A stretch of DNA of 64,000 nucleotides from Myxococcales bacterium 68-20 (GCA_001899635.1 MKVQ01000006.1:278722-342721); one strand, 5' to 3'. Shown: positions 54,684 to 63,848, counted from the first letter of the stretch. Notes: generated by a model from the letters alone, not told the origin. Program-made: numbers and translations.

Positions 54684-56597
54684 CTACTCGGCCGCGCCGG
54701 CCGGAGCCGATGCGCGCGGCGGCTGCGCGGTCGTGATCGTCTCCATCTGCTCCACCGCGAACTGGAAGCGATAGAGGCGCGCGTAGACACCGTCCTTCGC
54801 GAGGAGCTCGTCGTGGCTGCCCGTCTCGACGATGCGCCCCTTGGAGAACACGACGATGCGATCGACCGCTCGGATCGTCGAGAGCCGATGCGCAATGACG
54901 AGCGATGTCCGCCCCTCGACGACAGCCTCGAGAGCCCCCTGCAGGCGCGTCTCCGTGTCGGAGTCGATGCTCGCCGTCGCCTCGTCGAGGACGAGGAGCG
55001 GCGCATCGCGGTAGAGCGCCCGAGCGAACGCGAGGAGCTGGCGTTCGCCAGCGCTGAAGTTCGCGCCGCGGTCGTCGACGCGCGCCTCGAGCCCTCCGGG
55101 GCGCTTGAGGAACACGTCGAGCGCACCGATGCGCTGGAGCGCGCGCTCGACGCGACCGAGGTCGGGCACGTCGTCGCTCATCGCGATGTTGGAGGCGACC
55201 GTCCCCGCGAAGAGGAAGACGTCCTGCGGCACGACGGAGAAGAGCTCGCGAAGCTCACGCCGGTCGTAGGCGCAGACGTCCTTGCCGAGCACGCGCACGG
55301 TCCCCTTCTCGAAATCGTAGAGGCGAAGGAGGAGGCTCGTGACCGTGGTCTTGCCGGCGCCGGTCGCGCCCACGAGCGCGACCTTCTCCCCACGCTTGAC
55401 GTGGAGGGTGACGTCCTTGAGCACCGGCACGCCCGGCTTGTAGGAGAACGTCACGTCCTCGAGCGCGATGGCCTCGTCCGCCGGCACGTTGGCCGCCGGA
55501 AGTGTCGGGACCGCGGGCGCCTCGAGCGCGGGCTCGTCGAGCAGCTTGAAGATGCGCTCCGCGCCGCTCATCGCGGACTGGAGGATCGTGTAGCGCTGCG
55601 CGAGCAAGCTCACCGGCTCGAAGAATTGCTTGATGTACTGGGTGAAGGTGACGACGAGCGGGAACGTGATCGACGCGTCCGCGATGCGCCGGAAGCCCGC
55701 CCACCAGAGCACGCTCGCGATGCACAACGTGCCGACCATCTCGATCGCGGCGTCGAGGATGGCCTCGTAGAAGATGCTCCTCTTGTTGGCGTCGCGGTAC
55801 TCGACGTTGATCTCGTCGAACTCCGCCGCCATCACGGACTCGCGAGCGTAGGCCTGGACGACGGGCATCCCCGAGACCTGCTCGTTGAGGAACGCGTTCA
55901 GGCGCGCCGTCTTCACGCGGATGTCGCGAAACGCCTGGCGAGCACGCGAGCGCACGAACCACACCATCACCGCGACCAGCGGGAGCGACGCGAACGAAAT
56001 GAGCGACATCCGGAGGTCGAGAGCGACCATCATGACGATGATCCCCACGAGCGCGACGAGATCGCCGATCGCGTTGAGCACACCCGAGGCGAAGAGCTCG
56101 CCGACCGCGTCGACGTCGTTCGTCGCGCGCGTCACGAGGCGGCCGACCGGCGTGCGGTCGTAGTAGCGCAGCTCTAGGCGCTGCATGAACTCGAACAGGT
56201 GCGCGCGGAGGTCGGCCATCGAGCGCGCTCCGGCGATCTGCATCGTGTACATCTGGACGAAGGTGAGCACCTGCATCCCGACGACGACGAGCGCGAGCGT
56301 GATGCCGTGCTTCATCAGCCCGCCGGGCTCTTCGGCCTGCGCGCCCTCGACGACACGCCCCATGACGAGCGGACGGATCAGGTTGAGCCCGGCCGCCAGG
56401 AGGATCATCACCATCGAGGCGTAGAGGAAACGCGCGTGCGGCCGCATGAAGGGCCAGAGCCGCTTCAGGAGGTGCGAGTCGTAGGCACGCCCGAGGCGCT
56501 CCTCCTCGTGGAAGTCGCGGAGCGTCTTCCCCTTGCTGGGCGCCGTGCTCCCCTTGTCGGGGCTCGCGGTCTTCGTCTTCTTCGCCTGGGCGCTCAT
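54684..56597 (-). CDS. Heterodimeric ABC exporter, half with catalytic Glu
   Basis: 637 residues: six-span TM domain (about 45-345), then an ATPase domain with Walker A GATGAGKT (410-417), Q-loop VPQDVF, signature FSAGE (514-518, deviating from LSGGQ) and Walker B LLVLDEA (534-540, catalytic Glu539 present). Partner of the 601-residue half encoded upstream, which has the opposite defects. Its ATG overlaps the partner's stop (ATGA). MsbA/MDR-type exporters of this kind move lipids, peptides or drugs; substrate unknown. Confidence 0.94.
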   Translation of the reverse strand: MSAQAKKTKTASPDKGSTAPSKGKTLRDFHEEERLGRAYDSHLLKRLWPFMRPHARFLYASMVMILLAAGLNLIRPLVMGRVVEGAQAEEPGGLMKHGITLALVVVGMQVLTFVQMYTMQIAGARSMADLRAHLFEFMQRLELRYYDRTPVGRLVTRATNDVDAVGELFASGVLNAIGDLVALVGIIVMMVALDLRMSLISFASLPLVAVMVWFVRSRARQAFRDIRVKTARLNAFLNEQVSGMPVVQAYARESVMAAEFDEINVEYRDANKRSIFYEAILDAAIEMVGTLCIASVLWWAGFRRIADASITFPLVVTFTQYIKQFFEPVSLLAQRYTILQSAMSGAERIFKLLDEPALEAPAVPTLPAANVPADEAIALEDVTFSYKPGVPVLKDVTLHVKRGEKVALVGATGAGKTTVTSLLLRLYDFEKGTVRVLGKDVCAYDRRELRELFSVVPQDVFLFAGTVASNIAMSDDVPDLGRVERALQRIGALDVFLKRPGGLEARVDDRGANFSAGERQLLAFARALYRDAPLLVLDEATASIDSDTETRLQGALEAVVEGRTSLVIAHRLSTIRAVDRIVVFSKGRIVETGSHDELLAKDGVYARLYRFQFAVEQMETITTAQPPRASAPAGAAE

Positions 56598-58399
56598 GCG
56601 GGCACCGGTCCCGGCTGGGCAGCGTCGGCCTCGAGATCGTCGAGCTCGCTCTTCGCCGACTGCTCTTCGGCGAAGGCCGCGTAGAGGCCGCCGTTCTGCA
56701 CCAGCGCGTCGTGCGTGCCCTGCTCGATGATGCGTCCCTCGTCGAGGACGACGATCGCGTCACAACGAGCAGCGGCGGCGACCCGATGGGTGACGAGGAT
56801 GACGGTCCGCTGCGCTGCCTGGCGATCGATCGCGTCGAGGATGGCGGCCTCCGTCTTGGCGTCGACGGCGGAGAGCGGATCGTCGAGCACGAGCACCTTC
56901 GGCTCACGCACGAGCGCCCGTGCCAGCGCGATCCGCTGCTTCTGACCACCCGAGAGCTGGACGCCGCGCTCGCCGACGACGGTATCGAACTGCTCCGGCA
57001 GGCCCAGCGCCTCCTCGAGGACCTGAGCCTCCCGCGCGGCCTCACGGATCTTCCGGGTGGCCTCCTCCGAATCGCACTCGTCGAGCGAGAACCCGACGTT
57101 GCGGGACACGGTGGTGGAGAAGAGGAACGCATCCTGCTGCGCGTAGCCGACGTTCGCGCGCACCGCCGAGAGCGGAAGGTCGCACACGTCATTTCCGTCG
57201 ACGAAGACGGCCCTCGCCGGCGTAGGCAGGAGGCGCGCGAGGAGCATCGCGATCGTGCTCTTGCCCGAGCCGGTACGGCCGACGAGCGCGATCGATTTCC
57301 CGGCGGGCACCTCGAACGAGACGTCGTCGACGACCTTGCGATCGCCGTAGGAGAACGACAGCCCCCGAACCGAGATCGAACCCGCGACCTCCTTCGGATG
57401 AGGGAGCTTGCCGTCGGTGACCTCGGGAAGGGCGCGGAAGATCTCCTCGAGCCGGACGTAGCCGGCGCGCCCGCGCTGGATCATCGAGATCGAGAACCCG
57501 AGGCCGATCATCGGCCACGTCATGCGCCCGTAGGCGAGCCAGAAGGCGAAGAATTCGCCGCGCGTGATCCCACCAGCTTCGGGAGCGCGCTGGAGCAGCG
57601 ACGCGCCGTACCAGAAGAAAGCGAGGACGCCGAGGGTGCTCGCCGCGCCGACCATCGGGAACATGAGCCCTCGGATGCGCGCCAGCGCGAGGCTGGCGTC
57701 GAGGTAGGCTGCGTTCGCGGCCGCGAAGCGGCGGTGCTCGCGATTCTCGAGCGCAAAGCTGCGGACGACGCGCACGCCGGCGAGGTTCGTCTGGAGCACC
57801 TCGGTGAGCTTGCCGAGCGTCTCCTGGTTGTGGCGAGTCCGCGTGAACATCTGCTTCGAGAACGTGCGCGTGGTGATGACCATCACCGGGAGCACGACGA
57901 AGGAGACGAGCGTCAATCGGACGCTGATGGTCGCCATCACCTGGAGCGCGCTCGCAAAGGCGAACACCACGTTGACGATGTTGAGGACGCCGAAGCCGAG
58001 GAGGAGCCTCACCTGCTGGAGGTCGCCGCTCGAGCGGCTCATGATCTCGCCGGCGGACATCGTCCGGTAGAACGCCGTGCCGAGGCGGTGCAGGCGGTGG
58101 AGCAAGAGCGCGCGGAGCTCGTACTCGGCGTCGCGCCCCGCGTTGAAGATGTACCAGCGGCTGCCGACGCGGCTCGCAAACGCGAGCACAGCGAGACCGA
58201 ACATCCACAGGGCCGGTCCGGTCACCTGCTCCGGCGCGCCGCCGAAGACGTCGTCGATCGCCGCCTTCGACAGCCAGTCGATGCGGTTGAGCGCGAGCTG
58301 GAAGACGCCGAGCATGACGCCGCCGGCGACGTAGGCGCCGAGGTGCCTCTTGAACTGGCCTCCGAGGGTCGTCGGCAGGGCGCCGGGATCGAGTGACAT
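56594..58399 (-). CDS. Heterodimeric ABC exporter, half with degenerate Walker B
   Basis: 601 residues: six-span TM domain (about 20-310), Walker A GRTGSGKS (374-381), consensus signature LSGGQ (482-486), but Walker B VLVLDD (502-507) has Asp507 in place of the catalytic Glu. With the partner's deviating signature, this makes one ATP site degenerate and one (Walker A/B of the 637-residue half with LSGGQ of this one) canonical, as in TM287/288-type exporters. First gene of the two-gene operon. Confidence 0.94.
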   Translation of the reverse strand: MSLDPGALPTTLGGQFKRHLGAYVAGGVMLGVFQLALNRIDWLSKAAIDDVFGGAPEQVTGPALWMFGLAVLAFASRVGSRWYIFNAGRDAEYELRALLLHRLHRLGTAFYRTMSAGEIMSRSSGDLQQVRLLLGFGVLNIVNVVFAFASALQVMATISVRLTLVSFVVLPVMVITTRTFSKQMFTRTRHNQETLGKLTEVLQTNLAGVRVVRSFALENREHRRFAAANAAYLDASLALARIRGLMFPMVGAASTLGVLAFFWYGASLLQRAPEAGGITRGEFFAFWLAYGRMTWPMIGLGFSISMIQRGRAGYVRLEEIFRALPEVTDGKLPHPKEVAGSISVRGLSFSYGDRKVVDDVSFEVPAGKSIALVGRTGSGKSTIAMLLARLLPTPARAVFVDGNDVCDLPLSAVRANVGYAQQDAFLFSTTVSRNVGFSLDECDSEEATRKIREAAREAQVLEEALGLPEQFDTVVGERGVQLSGGQKQRIALARALVREPKVLVLDDPLSAVDAKTEAAILDAIDRQAAQRTVILVTHRVAAAARCDAIVVLDEGRIIEQGTHDALVQNGGLYAAFAEEQSAKSELDDLEADAAQPGPVPA

Positions 58400-58513
58400 T
58401 GGATCCGAATACCCGCCGGCGTCATAGCAGAGCGGCGGCTGGGTTGGATGCCGGATCGGGGCTCTTCGTCGCGTGATGCATCGGCGGAGCTCGTGCGTTT
58501 GGCGAGGCGCGGG

Positions 58514-59263
58514 TCAGAGCGGGAGACGCGGCAGCTCGTCGGGGGACACGATGCGTGCTTCGTCGGCGAGCGTCTCCGACAGGAGGGCGTCGGCGAGCCG
58601 CAGCACCCCCTCCTCGGCCCTGTCCTCGCCCTCGCGACCGCGCGCGTCGAGGACGACCGCTCGGGCGACCATCGCCGGCTGACCGAAGACGAGCCCCTCG
58701 AAGAGGGCGTGGCCGAAGACGATCCGGACCTCCCGTACGCCGAAGTCGAGGAGGAGGACGCCGCCCTCGTCCACGAGCGCGAGCGCGTCGAGCTCACGCG
58801 TGCGCGCGTTCGGTAGCTGCGTCGCGCCGTCGGGGATCCACCGCTCGATCGCGTGGTGCTGGCGGGTGTGGAGAGCGAGCTTCGAGCGGGGGAACGTCGC
58901 CCACACGAGCGCGTTCAGGTAGTCGTGCCACATCCGCGGGCGCGTCGGCACGGCCCGGCGCCGGACGATGACCGCGTCGTAGAGGTTCGCGCGGACGATC
59001 GGCTCTCCCTGCGGGCGGCGGCGGCGAACCGGAGCGAGCTCGAACCGCACGGGACCGTCACCGGCGAAGGCGGCCCCATATTCGGTCGGGTCCGGCCAGT
59101 CTTCGCGATCGCCGAAGGTGCTCGCCGCACGCGCGATCGGCCAGTGCTCCGGGTGACGCTCGAAGAAGCGCCCATCGAACGCAGAACGTTCGTGCCTCAC
59201 GAGCCGCAGGCGTTCCCACCGGACAGAGCGATCGGGCGGGCTCGTTTCCGATTCCTTCATCAT
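58514..59263 (-). CDS. DUF3025-like protein
   Basis: 249 residues, no signal or membrane span. The core MWHDYLNALVWATFPRSKLAL plus TRELDALALVDEGGVLLLDFG matches the pattern of DUF3025 proteins (HD-N-L-V-FPR..K, then RD..T.FDE.G), a family of unknown function. ATG 59263 follows MMK; a second ATG is one codon on. It starts 10 bp after the KOW-protein stop, so the two are likely co-translated. Confidence 0.7.
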   Translation of the reverse strand: MMKESETSPPDRSVRWERLRLVRHERSAFDGRFFERHPEHWPIARAASTFGDREDWPDPTEYGAAFAGDGPVRFELAPVRRRRPQGEPIVRANLYDAVIVRRRAVPTRPRMWHDYLNALVWATFPRSKLALHTRQHHAIERWIPDGATQLPNARTRELDALALVDEGGVLLLDFGVREVRIVFGHALFEGLVFGQPAMVARAVVLDARGREGEDRAEEGVLRLADALLSETLADEARIVSPDELPRLPL

Positions 59264-59272
59264 GACGACGGC

Positions 59273-60628
59273 TCAACGACCGCGCGCGCCGCGCGGCCTT
59301 CGATGGGAAGAAGCGAGCATCGGGCGCGCTCCGTCGGAGCTCACGGCGAGATCCTTCGTGTCGATCGTCGCGACGAGGAGGCCGAGTCTCACGCGCGCGC
59401 GGTTCTTGACGACGAGCTCCTCCACGACCCCGAGCCGGTTCGCGAACGGCCCCGCGAGCACGCGGACCTTCGCGCCCTTGTCGACGGGAAGCGACGGATC
59501 GATGTCGCTGCCCGCCGGTGCCCCGCGTGCACGAAGCGACGTTGGCAGGATCGGACGACGGGGTGGGACCATCCGCGTGACGCCGGGTTCGGCCTTCAAG
59601 CGGCCTTCGGGCTCGACGTCACGCGGTTCTTCCTTGGAGGTGCGCGGCGGCAGGACCGCCTCGCGATCGGCCGCAGAGAGGATCCGTCGCGCGTCCTCGC
59701 GCTCGCGACGAGAGCCCTCCGCTCGCACGGGCCCCTTGCGGACGCCCTTGCGGCGCTTGCGACGCTCCTCGCGCCCTCGCTCGCGACGCTCCTCCAGCCG
59801 CGTGGTGTGACGTGCCCGCCAGGCTCGGCGGCGGGTCGCGCCGATGAGGTCGTTGTCGGGTGCCCAGGCGATCAGCTTGTAGACGTGCGCGAGCGCGACG
59901 AGCGCGTCTGCGAGCAGCTCGTCGATCTCGTCGGCGTGCGCGAGCGCGATCTCGCGCTTGACGGACCAGCCCATCCAGAGCGGACGGCGATTGCGCTGGC
60001 TGTCGTCGAGGAGCGCGCGGATGTCGTCCGCCGAGGCCGCCTGCGCGCGCGGGAAGCTCGGCACTCCGATGACGCCGATCGCGAACTCATCCGGCATCAG
60101 CTCGAGCAGCGAGGTCAGCTCGAGCAGCGAGGTCGGATCGGCGATGCGCGCGCGCGCGTTTTTCACGTCCGCCTCGGCCTCGGGACACACCTCGAGGCTC
60201 ACCGCGACGTGGACGCTGTCGATCGTGAGCGCCAGATACGTGTGCGAGCGGAGCGGATCGAGCTCGGGCTCGGTGCGAGGCACGAAGCTGCGAGCGTAGG
60301 CGTCGCGTACGAAGACCACGCGTTGCGCGATCGCGCGCGGGGCGCCGGAGGACAGATGCTGCTCGACCTCGTCCGGAACGACGACCTCGACCGCGATACC
60401 GAGCTCGGCAAGGCGCGGCGACAGCGTCCGTGCCCAGACCTCGATGCGTTCGCGGAGTGAGCGGCGCTGTGCGGCGGCGCCATGGCTCGGCCCGAGCCCG
60501 CCGAACGATCGAGGTGGACTCGAGTTGCTCGACGTCGAGCCGGCACGAGAAGCCGCCGTCGTCGGCTCGAGGAAGGCGTCGAAGTCGGCGCTGGTCAGTC
60601 GCAGCGCGCCGGAGGGCGGGACTGGCAC
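59273..60628 (-). CDS. Protein with C-terminal KOW-like domain
   Basis: 451 residues from GTG 60628; the frame is open to 60805 but that part is not protein-like, so the start is uncertain. An N-terminal alpha/beta region (about 5-260) is not recognised. A very basic linker (about 280-330, RRKRRKGVRKGPVRAEGSRR) precedes a short C-terminal KOW/NusG-like fold, VDKGAKVRVLAGPFANRLGV, ending near KDLAVS. KOW domains bind RNA polymerase, ribosomes or nucleic acid, so a link to transcription or translation is plausible. Divergent from the sigma factor gene. Confidence 0.6.
   Translation of the reverse strand: MPVPPSGALRLTSADFDAFLEPTTAASRAGSTSSNSSPPRSFGGLGPSHGAAAQRRSLRERIEVWARTLSPRLAELGIAVEVVVPDEVEQHLSSGAPRAIAQRVVFVRDAYARSFVPRTEPELDPLRSHTYLALTIDSVHVAVSLEVCPEAEADVKNARARIADPTSLLELTSLLELMPDEFAIGVIGVPSFPRAQAASADDIRALLDDSQRNRRPLWMGWSVKREIALAHADEIDELLADALVALAHVYKLIAWAPDNDLIGATRRRAWRARHTTRLEERRERGREERRKRRKGVRKGPVRAEGSRREREDARRILSAADREAVLPPRTSKEEPRDVEPEGRLKAEPGVTRMVPPRRPILPTSLRARGAPAGSDIDPSLPVDKGAKVRVLAGPFANRLGVVEELVVKNRARVRLGLLVATIDTKDLAVSSDGARPMLASSHRRPRGARGR
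60099..60134 (-). repeat. 18-bp direct repeat in the KOW-protein gene
   Basis: agctcgagcagcgaggtc twice in tandem, encoding a repeated LTSLLEL-type peptide. Length is a multiple of three. Probably a recent in-frame duplication. Confidence 0.8.
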
Positions 60629-60915
60629 AGCCGGGCAGCATACGGTCCCCAGCCCCCCTGTCAACGCGCTCTCGCGTCGGTCCTTGGCCCCAAGCCATTG
60701 GAACCATGGAGGTTCGCGGGGGACGTTGATGCGATGCGTTGCGCCCCTGGATTCGTGTCCATGAGCCCATCCGTTCCGGAGGACTCGTCGGCCGGACTTT
60801 CGCAAGGGTCATTCGACGAGGGCCGCGCATCGCAAACGCATCGTCTGGCATCCGACGTGATGGAAGGGAGTCGAGACGAAGCGGCCCGCTGCCGCCGTCG
60901 TCGCGATCGCCCGGA
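60629..60915. other. Divergent intergenic region between KOW-protein and sigma factor genes
   Basis: 287 bp with several overlapping open frames on both strands but none that looks coding. Promoters for both directions must lie here; no clear -35/-10 pair was recognised. Confidence 0.45.
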
Positions 60916-61002
60916 ATGCACCTCGGGCATGAGGTGTTGCTCGCCTTGACTATCGCCCTCGCGCTCTTCGCCACACTGGTCCTGAACGCAACGCACCACT
61001 GA
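60916..61002 (+). CDS. Small hydrophobic ORF coupled to the sigma factor gene (28 aa)
   Basis: ATG 60916 encodes a 28-residue peptide with one membrane-length hydrophobic run (VLLALTIALALFATLVL) and ends in NATHH. Its TGA at 61000-61002 overlaps the sigma factor ATG (TGATG), so the sigma gene would be translated by ribosomes leaving this ORF. No Shine-Dalgarno sequence is clear. It may be a leader peptide or a small membrane protein affecting the sigma factor; neither is proven. Confidence 0.45.
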   Translation: MHLGHEVLLALTIALALFATLVLNATHH

Positions 61003-62270
61003 TGACCCACCCGCTCTCCCCCCAGCTCTCGCCTTCGGCAACCCCCAGCGCCGACGCGGGGTCCGTCGCGCTGACTCGGAAGAGAAAGCGTGATAGACCG
61101 GCCGACGTGTCGCGTGAGCCGACTGTGAAGCGTCCCCAGCAGGGGAAGACCACCGCGCAGGGCAAGGCCCGCGGTGCCGGAAGGGGCAAGGGCTCCGAGT
61201 CGCCGAGCGATTCGGAGGAGACCAAGCCCAGGGAAGAGGACGACGAGGAGGCCACCGAGCGCGACTCCGAGCCCGCTGGGGTGGACGACGAGATCGCTGG
61301 GGCCGAGGCTGACGACGACACGGACGCGTTCGCCGAGCCGAGCGAGGACGAAGGCGAGCGCGAATCGGTCGCCCACTCCGGACCGCTGTCGAAACCGATG
61401 TCGAGCGGCTCGATGGAGCGGCTCGACCCGATGGCCGCTTACCTCCGCGAGGTCCAGCGTCATCCGCTGCTCACGCCGGAGCAGACGCACGAGCTGGCAG
61501 CGAAGTTCGTCCAGACGCAGGACCCCGCGATCGCGGCCCAGCTCGTCACGGCGAACCTGCGCCTCGTGGTCAAGATCGCCTACGAGTACCGTCGCGCCTA
61601 CAAGAACATCATGGACCTCGTGCAGGAGGGCAACATCGGCCTCATGCAGGCGGTCAAGCGGTACGACCCGTACCGCGGCGTGAAGCTCTCGAGCTACGCG
61701 GCCTGGTGGATCCGCGCCTACATCCTGAGGTTCATCCTCAACAACTGGCGCCTCGTGAAGCTGGGGACGACCCAGGCGCAGCGAAAGCTGTTCTTCAACC
61801 TTCGGAAGAAGCGGGCCGAGCTCCAGGCGATGGGCGTCGATCCGACCAACGCCGAGATCGCCAAGCACCTCAACGTCCCCGAGAGCGACGTCGCCGAGAT
61901 GGACGTGCGCCTCGCCCAGAGCGAAAAGTCGCTCGACGCTCCCGTCGGGGACGCGGACGGCCGCGCGATCGCCAAGGTCGACATGATGCCCGCCGCCGGC
62001 GCGGGCCCCGAGACGCAGATGGCCGACGAGGAGCTCCAGTCGCTCCTCAAGGACAAGCTCGCCGAGTTCCGCAAGACCCTCGCGGGCAAGGAGAAGGACG
62101 TCGCCATCTTCGACATGCGCCTCGTCGCCGACGATCCGCTCACGCTCCAGGACCTGGGCGACAAGTTCGGGATCTCGCGCGAGCGTGTCCGCCAACTCGA
62201 GCAGCGCCTGCTCGCCCGCCTCCGCGATTATCTGAAGCGCGAGATGGGCGACGCGACCGATTCGCTCTGA
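61002..62270 (+). CDS. RNA polymerase sigma factor, RpoH (sigma-32)-like, with acidic N-terminal extension
   Basis: 422 residues. The last ~280 match the size and order of RpoH: region 1.2/2 MAAYLREVQRHPLLTPEQ (from 144), core-binding YRRAYKNIMDLVQEGNIGLMQA, -10 region RGVKLSSYAAWWIRAYI, the RpoH-type KLGTTQAQRKLFFNLR, and region 4.2 LGDKFGISRERVRQLEQ. It should direct heat-shock or stress transcription, like the SigB/SigC group of myxobacteria. The first ~140 residues are a disordered Lys/Arg then Asp/Glu-rich extension that E. coli RpoH lacks. ATG 61002 is the only start giving the TGATG overlap. Confidence 0.92.
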   Translation: MTHPLSPQLSPSATPSADAGSVALTRKRKRDRPADVSREPTVKRPQQGKTTAQGKARGAGRGKGSESPSDSEETKPREEDDEEATERDSEPAGVDDEIAGAEADDDTDAFAEPSEDEGERESVAHSGPLSKPMSSGSMERLDPMAAYLREVQRHPLLTPEQTHELAAKFVQTQDPAIAAQLVTANLRLVVKIAYEYRRAYKNIMDLVQEGNIGLMQAVKRYDPYRGVKLSSYAAWWIRAYILRFILNNWRLVKLGTTQAQRKLFFNLRKKRAELQAMGVDPTNAEIAKHLNVPESDVAEMDVRLAQSEKSLDAPVGDADGRAIAKVDMMPAAGAGPETQMADEELQSLLKDKLAEFRKTLAGKEKDVAIFDMRLVADDPLTLQDLGDKFGISRERVRQLEQRLLARLRDYLKREMGDATDSL

Positions 62271-62290
62271 GCTTCGGGTAGCCTGACGCC

Positions 62291-63151
62291 GTGAGCTCGG
62301 AATCGCGGCCAGGAACGCTCTACGTCGTCGCCACGCCGATCGGCAACTTGGGCGATGTGACGCTGCGCGCGATCGAGGTCCTCAAGGCCTGCGATCGCGT
62401 CGCCGCAGAGGACACGCGGCAGTCGAAGAAGCTGCTCTCCCATCTCGGTATCCTTGGGAAGCCGACGACCGCCCTCCACGCCCACTCGAGCGAGCGCGAC
62501 GTCGCGCAGGTCGTCGACGCGCTCGCCACAGGTGAGTCGGTCGCGCTCGTCACGGATGCGGGGACGCCGAGCGTGAGCGATCCGGGCGACGCGTTGGTGA
62601 AGGGCGCGATCGCCGCGGGGATCCGCGTCGTCCCGATCCCAGGACCGAGCGCAGCGCTCGCGGCGCTCGTCGCGAGCGGCCTCGCCGGCGGCGGGGGCTT
62701 CCGTTTCGTCGGGTTCCTCCCGCGCGAAGGCGCCGCGCGACACGAGGCGATCGGGAAGGTCTGCGCGACCCCCGAACCGGTGATCCTGTTCGAGTCCCCG
62801 GAGCGCACCGCGGCGACCCTCGCGGAGTTGGCCGACGCGACCCCCGACCGGACGGCCTGCGTCGCGCGGGAGCTCACCAAGCTCCACGAGGAGCTCGTTC
62901 GCGGCACCCTCACGACGCTCGCAAAGGACCGTGACTCGTGGCGCGGCGAGGTCGCAATCGTCCTCGGCGCCTGGGCCCCCGAGTCTCGCGAGGAGGCGAT
63001 CGCGGATGCCGAGATCGACGCACGGATCGATCGCGAGCTCGCGCTCGGGACACACTCGAAGACGATCGCCGAGCGCGTCGCGGCCTGGAGCGGCCGACCG
63101 AAGCGCGAAATCTACGAGCGCGTCGTCACGCGCAAGCGCGAGCAGGGCTGA
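62291..63151 (+). CDS. rsmI: 16S rRNA (cytidine-1402-2'-O)-methyltransferase
   Basis: 286 residues from GTG 62291, 20 bp after the sigma gene, so probably co-transcribed. Family motifs: VVATPIGNLGDVTLRA (9-26), AEDTRQSKKLLSH, DAGTPSVSDPG (SAM pocket) and PIPGPSA. It methylates C1402 of 16S rRNA at the ribose, fine-tuning the P site. The C-terminal end (TRKREQG) is repeated as decayed DNA downstream. Confidence 0.97.
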   Translation: MSSESRPGTLYVVATPIGNLGDVTLRAIEVLKACDRVAAEDTRQSKKLLSHLGILGKPTTALHAHSSERDVAQVVDALATGESVALVTDAGTPSVSDPGDALVKGAIAAGIRVVPIPGPSAALAALVASGLAGGGGFRFVGFLPREGAARHEAIGKVCATPEPVILFESPERTAATLAELADATPDRTACVARELTKLHEELVRGTLTTLAKDRDSWRGEVAIVLGAWAPESREEAIADAEIDARIDRELALGTHSKTIAERVAAWSGRPKREIYERVVTRKREQG

Positions 63152-63395
63152 CCTTCAGCTCATGGCTGAGCCTGTATCGACTCCTGCACGCGCAAGCGCA
63201 AGCAGCGCTGATCTTCGCCGCGCTCGCTCGTCAGCCCGCTCATGGCTGAGCCGCGATCGACTCCTGTGACGCGCAAGCGCAAGCAGCGCTGATCTTCGTC
63301 GCACTCGCTCGTCAGCCAGTTCATGGCTGAGCCTGTCCCGACCGCTCTCGCGCCCAAAGGCAAGCGACGCTGAGCAGCTGCCGCGCGCCCCCGCA
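63127..63395 (+). repeat. Decayed tandem repeats of the rsmI 3' end
   Basis: cacgcgcaagcgcgagcagg (last codons of rsmI) starts at 63127; similar cacgcgcaagcgcaagcagc copies start near 63187 and 63268, and a poorer one near 63349. Each is followed by tgatcttcg and by tcatggctgagcc. Spacing is about 60, 81 and 81 bp. Later copies have changed bases and no reading frame. Confidence 0.85.
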
Positions 63396-63848
63396 AGCAC
63401 CTCTGGCATCGGCCGGCCTCTGTGGCGCTCGCAAGGCGCTCCCCGTGGAGCGGCCCACTATCGAGCCCGGAAACGTCAGACGAGGCGACGCGCTCGAGGC
63501 CATGCGCGCTCGAGCCCACCGAGCACATCGCGGCTCGACCGGAGAAAACGAAACCGAGCCGCAACCCGCCGCACGCCCGCAGAACGCGGCGCGGCCTCCG
63601 AAGCGCCCGAGCAGCTTCGCGACGCCGAGCCGCCGAGCGAGAGAGGATTGCGTGCGATCGAGCCCCGACCCCGTCGTGGCGTCAGCGCGTCAGAGCGCGC
63701 GGGCGGAAAGACAAAGCGTGCCCAAAGGGGCCGCCCCCGGCAGGGCGCGGGCGACGACCCGACGCGCTCGAGCGCCCTCGGAAGGCCGATCGACGAGCCC
63801 GCCGAGAGCACCGGGCGACCGCGCGGCGTTGGCCGAGCCCGGAAGGCG
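63396..63848. other. Gene-less region before the rRNA terminator
   Basis: About 450 bp, high GC, with open but Arg/Pro/Ser-rich frames that look like noise on both strands. Nothing structured was recognised before the terminator. It separates rsmI and its repeats from the convergent rRNA operon. Confidence 0.5.

Noticed and set aside
60087..62195. 702-codon open frame antisense to the sigma factor
   Set aside because: Opposite a sigma factor with all RpoH regions; sequence is low-complexity.
63127..63395. CRISPR array or IS remnant
   Set aside because: Units derive from the rsmI end, vary in length and have no terminal repeats or transposase.
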